64,000 nucleotides of DNA from Burkholderia sp. BCC0322 (lineage in GTDB: Bacteria > Pseudomonadota > Gammaproteobacteria > Burkholderiales > Burkholderiaceae), in the NCBI RefSeq assembly GCF_902833045.1, contig NZ_CADFDU010000005.1, positions 124,583 through 188,582 of the forward strand, given 5' to 3'. The notes under the pieces were generated by a model. The model saw only the letters and a program-made list of their open reading frames with translations, ran no database searches and was not told the origin of the DNA. Positions 34,004-43,227 of this stretch are shown piece after piece; position 1 is the stretch's first letter, and each line of letters starts with the position of its first letter. The translations under genes were made by a program, and so were the position numbers.

Positions 34004-35122
34004 TCAGTTGCCGGTTTTCAGTTGTTGCCACAGCCGGTTCTCGAGCCGCGCGATGTCCGCCGGGCGCGGCTTCGAGAGCGTCATCCTGTCGAGCACGTCG
34101 GCGGGCAAATAGACATTCGGATCGTGCGCGACGGCCGGCGTCACGTACTGATGGGCCGCCTTGTTCGCGCTCGGATAGTAGATCTCGTTGGTGATGTCCG
34201 CGTTGACCTTCGGATCCTCGATGTAGTTGATCCATTGCAACGCGGCTTCCGGATGCGGCGCGTCCTTCGGAATGGCCATCACGTCGAACCACAGGATGCC
34301 GCCCTCCTTCGGGTTCGCATAACGAATCTCGTAGCCGCGTTTCGCCGCGATCGCTTCGCGGCGCGCGACGCTGACGTCGCCCGACCAGCCCAGCACGACG
34401 CAGACGTCGTTGTTCGCGAGGTCGTTGTTGTAACCCGACGAGTTGAACTGCGTGATGTACGGGCGCACCTTCCTGAGCATCTCGAACGCCGTCTGATAAT
34501 CGGCGGGGCTTTTGCTGTTCGGGTCTTTCCCGAGGTACTGGAGCGCGGCGGCGAACACGTCGTCCGGCGCATCGAGGAACGACACGCCGCAGCTCTTCAG
34601 CTTCGACACGTTGGCCGGATCGAACACCAGTGCCCAGCTGTCGAGCGGCGCGCCGTCGCCGAGCGCTTTCCTGACCGCCTGCACGTTGTAGCCGACCCCG
34701 TCGGTGCCGTAGGCCCACGGCACGCCGTACTGGTTGCCGGGATCGGATTCCGCGATCTTCTTCATCAGCGCGGGATCGAGGTTCGCGAGGTTCGGCAGCT
34801 TCGATTTGTCGAGCTTCTGGTACACGCCGGCCTGGATCTGTTTCGCCATGTAGTTCGAGGTCGGCACCACGATGTCGTAGCCGGAGCTGCCGGCCAGCAG
34901 CTTCGACTGCAGCGTGTCGTCGCTGTCGTAGACGTCGTAGCGGACGTGAACGCCCGTTTGCTTCTGGAAGTCGGGAATCGTGGTTTTCGCGATGTACTCG
35001 GACCAGTTGTAGACGTTCAGTTCGGCATCCGCAGCATGGGCGGGCATCGCCGCCGGCGGCGCGAAACAGGCAGCGGCTGCGATCGCAACCGGGAAGGCGA
35101 GACGGAAAACGCGGACGATCAT
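34004..35122 (-). CDS. periplasmic polyamine (putrescine/spermidine)-binding protein
   Basis: 372 residues with a Sec signal peptide (FRLAFPVAIAAAACFAPP, mature near AHA-ADAELNVY). It is a PotF/PotD-type solute-binding protein: ELNVYNWSEYIAKTTIPDFQ, YDVYDSDDTLQSKLLAGSSG, YDIVVPTSNYMAKQI and the ligand-site GVPWAYGTDGVGYN. GGGAG lies 6 bases before the ATG. No permease or ATPase genes are adjacent, so it must share a transporter encoded elsewhere or act as a sensor partner. It is upstream of a cupin and divergent from a LuxR gene. Confidence 0.92.
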   Translation of the reverse strand: MIVRVFRLAFPVAIAAAACFAPPAAMPAHAADAELNVYNWSEYIAKTTIPDFQKQTGVHVRYDVYDSDDTLQSKLLAGSSGYDIVVPTSNYMAKQIQAGVYQKLDKSKLPNLANLDPALMKKIAESDPGNQYGVPWAYGTDGVGYNVQAVRKALGDGAPLDSWALVFDPANVSKLKSCGVSFLDAPDDVFAAALQYLGKDPNSKSPADYQTAFEMLRKVRPYITQFNSSGYNNDLANNDVCVVLGWSGDVSVARREAIAAKRGYEIRYANPKEGGILWFDVMAIPKDAPHPEAALQWINYIEDPKVNADITNEIYYPSANKAAHQYVTPAVAHDPNVYLPADVLDRMTLSKPRPADIARLENRLWQQLKTGN

Positions 35123-35393
35123 GATCACTCCCTTTTCGAAACGAGGGCGGGCGCTGCATCGCGCATGCGCGCCGCGGGTCGGTCGATGAGGCTCGCGGCG
35201 GCTTGCTGCGCTGCGTGTGCGCACCGGCGGGCCTCGCCGAATCTCGGGGATGACTGTATGCGGCGGCGGTTGGCGTGTCTGTCCATGAAATCCGTACAGC
35301 GGTACCGCGGCATGCGCCGGAAATCCGTGCGAGGGAATTGGCAGCGCACTTTTGGCGTGGTAACGGTAAGCGTCCCATTCTTCCGTGCATCGT

Positions 35394-36251
35394 ATGACCG
35401 ACCGTGACGCCGACGCGACGATCGATATCCAGCTGGGCCAGCTCGTGTTCATGTCCGACGCGCTGTCGGCCGTGGCCGCCGCGATCGGCTCGCCGGATTT
35501 CGTCGCGGTCGTGTTCGAGAACCTGACGCGCATCGTCGATTGCGATTCCATTCACCTCGATTACGAGGACGAATCGCTGCACGATCGCCGGGTCGGCTGG
35601 ATCGGCAGCTACGGCACCTATCCGGACCAGATCGAGCGCACGATGACGCGCTATTACCGCGATTTCGCGCGGATCGACACGACGTTCGACTGCATCCGCG
35701 GCGAACGCGACACGCAGTTGCTGCAGCTTTCGACGCTGCGGCTGAACCCCGAGATCCGGCGCGCGTTTTACGACACCGAGGACATCCACGACGAGTGCGT
35801 GGTCACCTATCACGTGGACGAGCTGACCTATGCGCTGTCGGTGTGCCGCGCGCGACGGCTGCCGGCGTTTTCGCTGAAGGAGCTGAGCATCGTCCGGCAT
35901 GTCGCGCTGATCGTGTTACCGCTGGCGGTCGCGCATCGGCGCATCGTCGGCGACCGCCGGGCCGATGCGGGCGCGGATGCGCCGCGCGCGCAGGAAAGCG
36001 GTGCCGCGCAGCGCTTGAGCGACGTGTTCGGGAAGCTGACGTCCCGCGAATCGGAGGTGTGCGCGCGGCTCATTCGCGGCAGGAAGACGCAGGACATCGC
36101 GCATGAACTCGGCATCCGGCCGTCGTCGATCGACACCTACGCGCGGCGCGCGTTTGCGAAGCTCGGCATCGAATCACGCCGCCAGCTTCTGAACCTGCTG
36201 CTGGATCATGACGTGCTCGATGCGTCGTCTACCCGGAGCGGCATTGCGTGA
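35394..36251 (+). CDS. LuxR-type HTH regulator
   Basis: 285 residues. The last 65 carry the GerE-type helix-turn-helix (LTSRESEVCARLIRGRKTQD, then IAHELGIRPSSIDTYARRAF). The N-terminal 190 residues do not show the acyl-homoserine-lactone-binding Trp/Tyr/Asp pattern, so a quorum-sensing ligand is not supported. I used the ATG at 35394; a GTG nine bases upstream is possible, and neither has a strong site. It is divergent from the polyamine-binding protein gene (271-base gap without other features) and likely controls it. Confidence 0.85.
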   Translation: MTDRDADATIDIQLGQLVFMSDALSAVAAAIGSPDFVAVVFENLTRIVDCDSIHLDYEDESLHDRRVGWIGSYGTYPDQIERTMTRYYRDFARIDTTFDCIRGERDTQLLQLSTLRLNPEIRRAFYDTEDIHDECVVTYHVDELTYALSVCRARRLPAFSLKELSIVRHVALIVLPLAVAHRRIVGDRRADAGADAPRAQESGAAQRLSDVFGKLTSRESEVCARLIRGRKTQDIAHELGIRPSSIDTYARRAFAKLGIESRRQLLNLLLDHDVLDASSTRSGIA

Positions 36252-36293
36252 TCGCGCTACGATAGCGCCGGCGCGAAACACGAGGAGAGCCGA

Positions 36294-36956
36294 TTGAGCA
36301 TCACATGGGATGGGATCACGGGCGCCGACGTGCTCGACGAAGCCGAGGTCGCACGCCGGCACGCGTTGGCCGATGCGGCGCGCAACGGCGACTGGGCGAC
36401 GATGCTGGATCTCGTGGCGAAACAGTCGAGGCTCGTCAACGCGACGCGGCTGGGCGGCACGTCGCGCGATACGCCGCTGCATCAGGCGGCCTGCGGCGGC
36501 GCACCGAAACAGGTTGTCGTCGAGCTGTTGCAGCTCGGTGCATCACGCATGCTGCGCAATGCACAGGGTGCGCGCCCGGTCGATCTTGCCGAGCGGCGCG
36601 GGCATCGACATCTCGTCGATCTGCTGACGCCGCAGCCGCGGCGCTTCGTACCCGACGCAACGCTGCGCGACATCCAGCGCCACTTCCACGAGATGATTCT
36701 CGGCCGCATCGCACACTTGCGCGTCGACGCGCTGCGCCTGCCCGAACTCGAGCCGCTGCTTGAACTCGATGGGCAGGCCGAACGCGCATGGTTCGCGGTG
36801 CCGGGCATGTATGGCGGGTTCGGCTATGCGCTGCGCAACGACGGCGCCGCGGCCGTGCTCGTGTCCGACAGCTGGAGCCGCGTGGCCGGGGGCTCGGGCC
36901 AGCGGCACGAGATCACGGCGCAGGGTTGTACGCTCGTCGACGAGGGCTTCGTGTGA
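36294..36956 (+). CDS. ankyrin-repeat protein
   Basis: 220 residues with a TTG start and AGGAG 6 bases upstream. Residues about 25-115 contain two to three ankyrin units (HALADAARNGDWATMLDLVA; DTPLHQAACGGAPKQVVVEL; RNAQGARPVDLAERRGHRHL). The remaining about 100 residues (RFVPDATLRDIQRHFHEMIL to the end) form an unrecognised compact domain with many aromatic and Gly residues. There is no signal peptide. It follows the LuxR gene after 42 bases on the same strand, so co-transcription is possible. A protein-binding role is all that can be said. Confidence 0.8.
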   Translation: MSITWDGITGADVLDEAEVARRHALADAARNGDWATMLDLVAKQSRLVNATRLGGTSRDTPLHQAACGGAPKQVVVELLQLGASRMLRNAQGARPVDLAERRGHRHLVDLLTPQPRRFVPDATLRDIQRHFHEMILGRIAHLRVDALRLPELEPLLELDGQAERAWFAVPGMYGGFGYALRNDGAAAVLVSDSWSRVAGGSGQRHEITAQGCTLVDEGFV

Positions 36957-36981
36957 CGGCCTTGCGCCGCCACGTGAGCGC

Positions 36982-39024
36982 TCAGGCGACCGCCGTGTCC
37001 GGTGCGGCGACCGCCGCGGCACCGCGCGCGGCCGAAGCCCGCGCCGCCGCTGCGCCCGCCAGCCGCCGATAGCGCGCCAGCGCCCACAGCGGGAAGTACG
37101 CGGTATAGCCGTGATACTTCAGGTAGAAGATGCGCGGAAAGCCCGGCGCGTTGTGCGAGCGGTGCCACCAGAAGCCGTCTTCCTGCTGGACCGACTGCAG
37201 ATATGCGATGCCGCGCTTCACCGAATCGGATTCGCAGTCGCCGAACGCCATCTGCGCGAGCAGCGCCCACGCGGTGAAGTTCGACGTGCTCTCGCCGCCA
37301 TTGGTGCCGCCCAGCTTCGGGTCGATGTAGCTGTCGTTCGTCTCGCCCCAGCCGCCGTCCGCATGCTGCCGTGAGCGCAGCCATTCGATCGCGCGTTGGA
37401 TATACGGCTGCGACTTGTCCTCGCCGGCAAGCGCGAGGCCGGCCAGCACGCTCCACGTACCGTAGATGTAGTTCGTGCCCCAGCGGCCCCACCAGCTGCC
37501 GTCGGGCTGCTGCGTGCGCTTCACGTAGTCGATGCAGCGCGCGAGCGATGCGCGTTCGTCCGCGCGTTTCGTCACGCCGAAGCACAGCAGCACGCGGCCC
37601 GACACGTCCTCGGTCGGCGGATCGAGCAGCGCGCCGTGATCGGCGAACGGGATCGCGTTCAGGTACATGCGGTCGCAGTTGGCGTCGAACGCCGCGAAGC
37701 CGCCGTTGCGCGATTGCAGCCCGCGCATCCAGTCGAGCGCGCGCGCGACGCGCGGCGCATACGGGTTCGTGCCGTCCGCGTTGCAATGCGTACGGCCGCG
37801 GCGATCGAGCATCGCGGTGACGACCGCCGTGTCGTCGATGTCGGGGTAGTACGGGTTCGCGTACTGGAACGCCCATCCGCCCGGCTGGACGTCGGCCGGC
37901 GCGTTCTCGATCCAGTCGCCGCGCAGGTCGTTCACCTGGCGTTGGGCCAGCCAGTCGTAGGCGCGCGCGATGCGCTCGTCGAGTACGCGCCGTGCGTCGC
38001 CGGGCTCGCCGTCTTCCGCCACCGCCACGCCGCGCGCCTGCTCGAGCGCCATCGTGCTCCACGCGGTATCCCACACCGGCGACAGGCACGGCTGGCAAAC
38101 CATGCTCCCGTCGGGCCGCGTGACCAGCAGCTTTTCCAGCGCATCGTCGCAGTCGCGACGATGCGGGTGATCGTCCGGGTAGCCGAGCACCTGCATCATT
38201 TGATTGGCATACACGATCGGCGGGAAGATGCCGCCGAGCCCGTCCTCGCCGTTCATGCGCTCCGCGCACCACGCCTCGGCGTGGCGGATCGCGCGCTGCC
38301 GCAGGCGCTTCGGCATCAGCGGCTCGACGTGACGCACCGTGCGATCGAGCGCGAGGAACAGCTTGCGCATGCCGCGCGCGGGCGGGAAGTAGTGGCGCTC
38401 CTCGTCCGGCGGCGTGACGAACAGCTCGCGGATCGAGACGTTGCGCGGATTGCGGGCGCGCGCCTTCAGCGAACACAGCACGAGCAGCGGCACCATCGTC
38501 GTGCGCGCCCAGTACGCGACCTTGTACATCGAGATCGGCACCCACTTCGGGAACAGCACGAATTCGATCGGCATGAACGGCGTCGCGCGCCACGGCACCT
38601 GGCCGAACGTCGCGAGCAGGATGCGCGTGAACACGTTCGAGCGTGCCGCGCCGCCGAGTTTCAGGATCGCGTCGCGCGCGCGGATCATGTGCGGCGCATG
38701 CTCGCTGTCGCCGGCCGCCTTCAGCGCGAAGTACGCCTTCACGCTGCACGACACGTCCGGATCGCCGTCGACGTACAGCGCCCAGCCGCCGTGTGTGTCG
38801 AGCCGCTGGTTCGCGCGCAGGTAGCGCGCCATCTTCTCCTGGCGGATGTCGTCGATCTTGTCCATGAAATGCATCATCAGGATGTATTCCGCGGTGATCG
38901 TCGCGTCGGATTCGAGTTCGAAACACCAGCTGCCGTCGGGCTGCTGGAGACGCACGAGGGCGTCGCGTCCGCGGGCGATGGCGGTATCGAGCGCGGACCA
39001 GGGGGAGGCGGTGGATGTCGTCAT
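36982..39024 (-). CDS. shc: squalene-hopene cyclase
   Basis: 680 residues, the normal length. It cyclises squalene to hopene/hopanol on the inner membrane, the first step to hopanoids. The catalytic acid motif D-x-D-D is D395-I-D397-D398 in YYPDIDDTAVV. Several QW repeats are visible (QQPDGSWCFE, QSRNGGFAAFD, QQPDGSWWGRWG, QHADGGWGE, QQEDGFWWH). The start at 39024 (MTTSTAS) is preferred over an ATG four codons earlier. A Val/Ala-rich tail ends the protein. It is divergent from a TetR gene (64-base shared promoter region), which probably regulates it. Burkholderia cepacia complex genomes can carry more than one shc copy. Confidence 0.96.
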   Translation of the reverse strand: MTTSTASPWSALDTAIARGRDALVRLQQPDGSWCFELESDATITAEYILMMHFMDKIDDIRQEKMARYLRANQRLDTHGGWALYVDGDPDVSCSVKAYFALKAAGDSEHAPHMIRARDAILKLGGAARSNVFTRILLATFGQVPWRATPFMPIEFVLFPKWVPISMYKVAYWARTTMVPLLVLCSLKARARNPRNVSIRELFVTPPDEERHYFPPARGMRKLFLALDRTVRHVEPLMPKRLRQRAIRHAEAWCAERMNGEDGLGGIFPPIVYANQMMQVLGYPDDHPHRRDCDDALEKLLVTRPDGSMVCQPCLSPVWDTAWSTMALEQARGVAVAEDGEPGDARRVLDERIARAYDWLAQRQVNDLRGDWIENAPADVQPGGWAFQYANPYYPDIDDTAVVTAMLDRRGRTHCNADGTNPYAPRVARALDWMRGLQSRNGGFAAFDANCDRMYLNAIPFADHGALLDPPTEDVSGRVLLCFGVTKRADERASLARCIDYVKRTQQPDGSWWGRWGTNYIYGTWSVLAGLALAGEDKSQPYIQRAIEWLRSRQHADGGWGETNDSYIDPKLGGTNGGESTSNFTAWALLAQMAFGDCESDSVKRGIAYLQSVQQEDGFWWHRSHNAPGFPRIFYLKYHGYTAYFPLWALARYRRLAGAAAARASAARGAAAVAAPDTAVA

Positions 39025-39088
39025 GCGGCGGATCATACCATCCAGCCGGAATGTTTATATCGAGACGCCGGGTGCTACCATCCGCACC

Positions 39089-39790
39089 ATGAAAAAACAC
39101 CTCGAACCTGCGCCGCACGCTGCGTCCGCGCCCGTCGAACCGGCTGGAACGGCCGGTGCGCGGGCGCCCGAGGCATCGTCGGCGCCGGCTGCCGCCACCG
39201 CCGGCGTGCGTCGAAAAAAAGCGCCTGACCAGGTGCGCGCGCAGTTGCTGGCGGCCGCATCGGAAATCGCGACACATCACGGCGTGGCCGCGTTGACGCT
39301 CGACGCGGTGGCCGAGCGCGCCGGCGTGACGAAGGGCGCGCTGCAATATCACTTCGCGAACAAGCAGGGGTTGCTGGATGCGCTGTTCGGTCAGGCGACC
39401 GAGCGGTTCGCCGCGCAGATGGCCGCGCGGGTGGCGGCGGATGCCGGCGGCGCCGGTGCGGCGGCGCGGGCGTACGTGCACGCGGTGCTCGACGAGTCGC
39501 ATCCGGCTGCGAGCACGGATGTGCTGCGCGTGCTGGTTGCGTCGATGATTACCGACCAGGACACGCGCGAGCGATGGTCGGTGCCGATGCGCGAATGGAC
39601 GCGGCCCGACCCGGTGCCGCTCGAGCAGGCCGCGACCTTGATGATTTGCCGGCTCGCCGCCGACGGGCTGTGGATCTCGAAACTGCTCGACAGCATCGAG
39701 GTGTCGGCCGAGTTGCGCGCGGAGATCGTTCGGCAACTCGACGCGATGAGCCGCGGCGTGTTTCCGAAGGGGCGCGACGGCGCCGCGTGA
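39089..39790 (+). CDS. TetR-family transcriptional regulator
   Basis: 233 residues. After an unusual Ala/Pro-rich N-terminal extension of about 45 residues comes the TetR DNA-binding domain (QVRAQLLAAASEIATHHGVA, then LDAVAERAGVTKGALQYHFA, NKQGLLDALF). A ligand-binding helical domain follows, with ESHPAASTDVLRVLVASMIT. It is divergent from squalene-hopene cyclase, with start codons only 65 bases apart, so it likely represses that gene and itself. The ATG at 39089 lacks a strong site; the extension is Ala/Pro-rich and a later start near residue 40 cannot be excluded. Confidence 0.86.
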   Translation: MKKHLEPAPHAASAPVEPAGTAGARAPEASSAPAAATAGVRRKKAPDQVRAQLLAAASEIATHHGVAALTLDAVAERAGVTKGALQYHFANKQGLLDALFGQATERFAAQMAARVAADAGGAGAAARAYVHAVLDESHPAASTDVLRVLVASMITDQDTRERWSVPMREWTRPDPVPLEQAATLMICRLAADGLWISKLLDSIEVSAELRAEIVRQLDAMSRGVFPKGRDGAA

Positions 39791-39870
39791 TGCATGTGTC
39801 GCGGCGCCTGGCCGCCCCGGCGAGCGCGCGACTGTCGGCCAGTGCGCGCCGCCGGCTTCCGCCGGGATCG

Positions 39871-41619
39871 CTACGGCATCAGCCGGTCGAGCAGCGGCGA
39901 CCGGAAGATCCGGTGCGGGTCGTAGCGTTCGAGGGTCGCGCGCGCCGTATCCCAGTTGCTCGACGCCGGCTGGCCTTCACGATGCAGGTTCGGAATCGTG
40001 GTGGTGAGCATCGTGTCGTCTTGCCAGGCGGCCGCGTCGGTATAGGCCCAGCCCTTCGACCATTCCGGGCGCACCGTCGCATACGAGCCGGTGTAGTTCG
40101 CGAGCATCCATTGCTCGATCTCGCGATAGAAGCGACCGGCGGCCGGCGTGCCCGGCAACGTCAGGATATCGAACCACACGGCGGTATCCCATTCCGGCCG
40201 GTCGGGGCGCGGCTTGAGTCCGGACAAGGCGGGCACGACCGCGCCCGCGCCGGCATCGGCCGGCTTGTCGAGACCGGTGACACGGATCTCGACGGGACCG
40301 TTCATCGGATACTCGCCGCGCGCCTTGTACGTGTCGACGCGGTTCTGATAGAACTGCACGAATTCGCTGATCACGCGCTGCACGTCGGCGCGCCGCGCCA
40401 GTACCGCGTAGCCGTTCGCGGTGACGCGCAGCGTCGTCGGTCGAATGTACTGCAGCACGGTGCGCGACCAGCCCCAGATGTCCCCGCTGAGCGTGAGTGC
40501 GAGACCGGCCGTCGTGATGGCCAGCTGCGTCTGGCCGAACAGCGGCGTCAATCCGCCTTCGCCGCCGATCACGATCCGCTTGACGAGATCCGAGATGGAC
40601 TGCGAGATCGAATCGGAGAACGGATAGTTGTACGGCTGCGTGACGGCGCGCGACAGGAACGGCTTGCTGGGCGTCGGCGTCCAGACCTTGAGCCACGGCT
40701 TGGTCGTAAACGGGAACCAGATGGCTTCCACCCGGCCCGAGGCGTCGAGAAACGACGTGATCGTGCGGCCCGTCGCGCCGGCCGGGGCAAACAGTTCGGA
40801 TGCCGGAATGTCGACGTAGCTCTGGCAGCGTAGCCGCTGGTTCGGGCCTGCCGTCAGCGTGACTTCGACGATGAACGCGCGCCCGATGTGCGCGAGGAAC
40901 GCGCCGATCTCGGGATCGCTGCGCTCGAACCGGCGCAGCACGTATTGCTGCCGGGCCGGATCGAACACGACCGCGGTGAGCGCGACCACGAGATTGCTCA
41001 GCGAGCCGTAGGTCTGGCCCGGTTGCAAGGTTTCGCCGGCCGCCGGCACGGCGGTGCCGTGGGCGTCGATCGCGAGCGCGCCGCCGAGCGTGATGTCGCC
41101 CGGTGCGGGCGCGGCAATCACGCCGAGGCCATATTGCTCGAGCGTCGCGAGCAGCGACTCCAGCGAGACGCCCGTCTGGGCGGTGACGCGCGCCGGACGC
41201 GCCGTCGTGTCGACGGAGACGGCCGTCAGCGACTTCGTCGTATCGAGCAGCACGAGGTTCGCGGCGCCCGCGCCCGGGTCCAGCGTCAACGGCGACCAGT
41301 TGTGCATGTAGCCGCGCGGGCGTATCCGGTAGCCGTTTGCGCGCGCCCAGTTGACCGCCGCGACGACGTCGTCGGCGGAGCGCGGCGCGGCGGTCCATAC
41401 GTCCTGCACGGCGATCTCGCCGCTCCAGTTCTGGAACGCCTGCTTGTAAAGCGGGATGTCGGCCGGGAAGCCGGGCGGCGTGTCGCCGGCCGTCCGCGCG
41501 TGCGCCGCAATCTGATAGAGCGGTGTCCAGCCGGTGACGATGCCGGCCGCCGCGAGCTTCGCCATGTCGGCCAGGAAGGCGCGACGCGGCGCAGGTTCGT
41601 CTCGGAAGTCGTGACTCAT
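39871..41619 (-). CDS. cholesterol oxidase, covalent-FAD (VAO-type)
   Basis: 582 residues. A Tat-like signal (RRAFLADMAKLAAAG) precedes a VAO-fold FAD domain. The flavin-linking His106 lies in RGYMHNWSPLTL, matching the HNWSP motif of type II cholesterol oxidases in which FAD is bound through this His. LGGALAIDAHGT is the second FAD-binding segment. The enzyme oxidises cholesterol to cholest-4-en-3-one (and further hydroperoxide in some) with release of H2O2, outside the cell. Length and motif agree with the enzyme known from Burkholderia cepacia ST-200 as I remember it. GGAG lies 7 bases before the ATG at 41619. The nearest regulator is the convergent TetR. Confidence 0.93.
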   Translation of the reverse strand: MSHDFRDEPAPRRAFLADMAKLAAAGIVTGWTPLYQIAAHARTAGDTPPGFPADIPLYKQAFQNWSGEIAVQDVWTAAPRSADDVVAAVNWARANGYRIRPRGYMHNWSPLTLDPGAGAANLVLLDTTKSLTAVSVDTTARPARVTAQTGVSLESLLATLEQYGLGVIAAPAPGDITLGGALAIDAHGTAVPAAGETLQPGQTYGSLSNLVVALTAVVFDPARQQYVLRRFERSDPEIGAFLAHIGRAFIVEVTLTAGPNQRLRCQSYVDIPASELFAPAGATGRTITSFLDASGRVEAIWFPFTTKPWLKVWTPTPSKPFLSRAVTQPYNYPFSDSISQSISDLVKRIVIGGEGGLTPLFGQTQLAITTAGLALTLSGDIWGWSRTVLQYIRPTTLRVTANGYAVLARRADVQRVISEFVQFYQNRVDTYKARGEYPMNGPVEIRVTGLDKPADAGAGAVVPALSGLKPRPDRPEWDTAVWFDILTLPGTPAAGRFYREIEQWMLANYTGSYATVRPEWSKGWAYTDAAAWQDDTMLTTTIPNLHREGQPASSNWDTARATLERYDPHRIFRSPLLDRLMP

Positions 41620-42782
41620 GGTGTGCTCCAATTTTTCGGAATTGTTTTGCAGATCGGAAAGACGACAAATGACGCGTTGAGACTCGTATGGCAATTCGAG
41701 CAGGCGCGGCGCGTGAAAAGCGTTGCGCGTTGGCAGGCCGGGATTGAAAAAGACGGTGCGTTCGGCAATGCGCGGCCGCGCATCGCCACGGACGTCCAAA
41801 AGGAAATCGAAAAACCGCCGGGCGATTTCTTCAATTGGCCGTCGGCCCGTTCTGGCGGCAAGCAGATACGGAGATTCGACGAAATCGCGTGCGGCGAAGC
41901 GCTAGCCGCGACGGTCGATAAAAAATGATTTCACGTGAATATTAATTCCCATGTTTCGGTTTTTTAAATAAACCCGGCCGAAGTTTAAAATTGATTGACG
42001 ATAGGCTGTGTATTTCGGTCGAAAGCCTAGCAATTTATCTGTCGCGAGGCAAGCGGCGGGTTGGCGAATTTCCGATTACTTAATATGGAAATTTCGTGAC
42101 GAGAGGTGGCTTCTCACCTTGTGGATATTTTGCAACGCCGGTGTCGGTGGCAAGCTGTCGTGGGCTGGAAGCGGAAATTATGCTTTGCCGCCGCGCGAAT
42201 TGAATCGATCGTTGAGCGAATCGAAATAACGTCCGGTAGACAATATTTGAAGCCAACTCGGTGAGCGGGTGGATATGGTGAAATTCGGAAATTCTTTGAT
42301 CGAATAAGGCACCCGGATGAAAATTCGTGGTATGCGTCGCTTGGGTGATTGTTGCAAAAGTTCGTGGTAAACAGATTTTGGTTTATCCGCGCATTCATAA
42401 TCATGCCAATCGGTGGCGTGCGGATTGAACGATTTCCGGTTCGCGAGCGGAATGATTTAAAAAATAGATGTCAGGTTAACCGCAAATGTCTTAAATCGTC
42501 GCTATCATACGCGGCTGGGATATACATGGATAAAATTCAATGGAAAGAATCGTTTCGATTTTTGATCGCGATTATTCGTTGAATTCGCCGGGCACGCGCC
42601 CACTCCGGGGCGGCGCCGGGTTTTCCAATTCAGGTATTCAGCACGTCCGGCGGCGGCGCGTTTTCATCCAGCAACGCGTATCGATTGAAATGGACGTTTC
42701 AGCCTGTTGCGGCTTCGCCAGTCATGATCGTCCATCAATGCGACGCCTGCCGCATCGCGTCGTCCAATACGGGGGAAACATC
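41620..42782. other. AT-richer intergenic region between cholesterol oxidase and the antibiotic regulators
   Basis: About 1.16 kb without a convincing gene. From about 41920 to 42560 the sequence is clearly richer in A/T than any other part of the window (e.g. ttttttaaataaa, gatttaaaaaatagatg). It holds an imperfect hairpin at 42065-42096 (cgaatttcc ... ggaaatttcg). It probably contains the promoters of cholesterol oxidase (leftward) and of the LuxR gene (rightward), and may be a silencing or H-NS-like target; that is inference. Confidence 0.55.
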
Positions 42783-43043
42783 GTGCCTGTTTCACGCTTG
42801 TCATCGGATCGCTCGATCGTCGGTGTCGAGGCGGCATTCGCCGCGCCTGAAGATCGTTCGCACGCGCACTGCGTCTTACGGATCGCGGGCTATAGACGCA
42901 TGCCCGACGGCCCGCGCCACGTTGCCGGGCCATTCGACGCGCGCTGGCGCGTTCGCGAACGGGTCGCCGACGCATTGGGCACGCAGCCGACCGTTGAGTG
43001 CGGCGCGGCCACCGTCCCCGCATGCGATCTCGCATCGGGCTGA
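42783..43043 (+). CDS. possible small gene upstream of the LuxR regulator
   Basis: A GTG preceded by GGGGGA (6-base spacing) opens an 86-residue frame (VPVSRLSSDRSIVGVEAAFA...TVECGAATVPACDLASG). Codon use is moderately coding-like. There is no recognisable domain, signal or membrane segment. It is followed 184 bases later by the LuxR gene on the same strand. It could equally be part of an untranslated leader. Confidence 0.3.
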   Translation: MPVSRLSSDRSIVGVEAAFAAPEDRSHAHCVLRIAGYRRMPDGPRHVAGPFDARWRVRERVADALGTQPTVECGAATVPACDLASG

Positions 43044-43227
43044 ACAGGGAACGGCGCGCCGTCGTTTCGCGTGAGCCGAACGCATCGGCACGCGAGGGTG
43101 GCGGCGCGTGGCCCGTCGAAGAAGGCGCGCGACGCAGCGCGACCAGACGCGTGCCGCGCAAACCGTGCCGGCTCGCCCGCGCTGGCGTTGCGCCACGTCC
43201 TCAAGCACGCACAACAAGGAGAATCAG

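Noticed and set aside
42349-42582. 77-codon rightward frame in the AT-richer block
   Set aside because: It has no Shine-Dalgarno and no domain, and the low GC makes chance starts and stops common; not reported as a gene.
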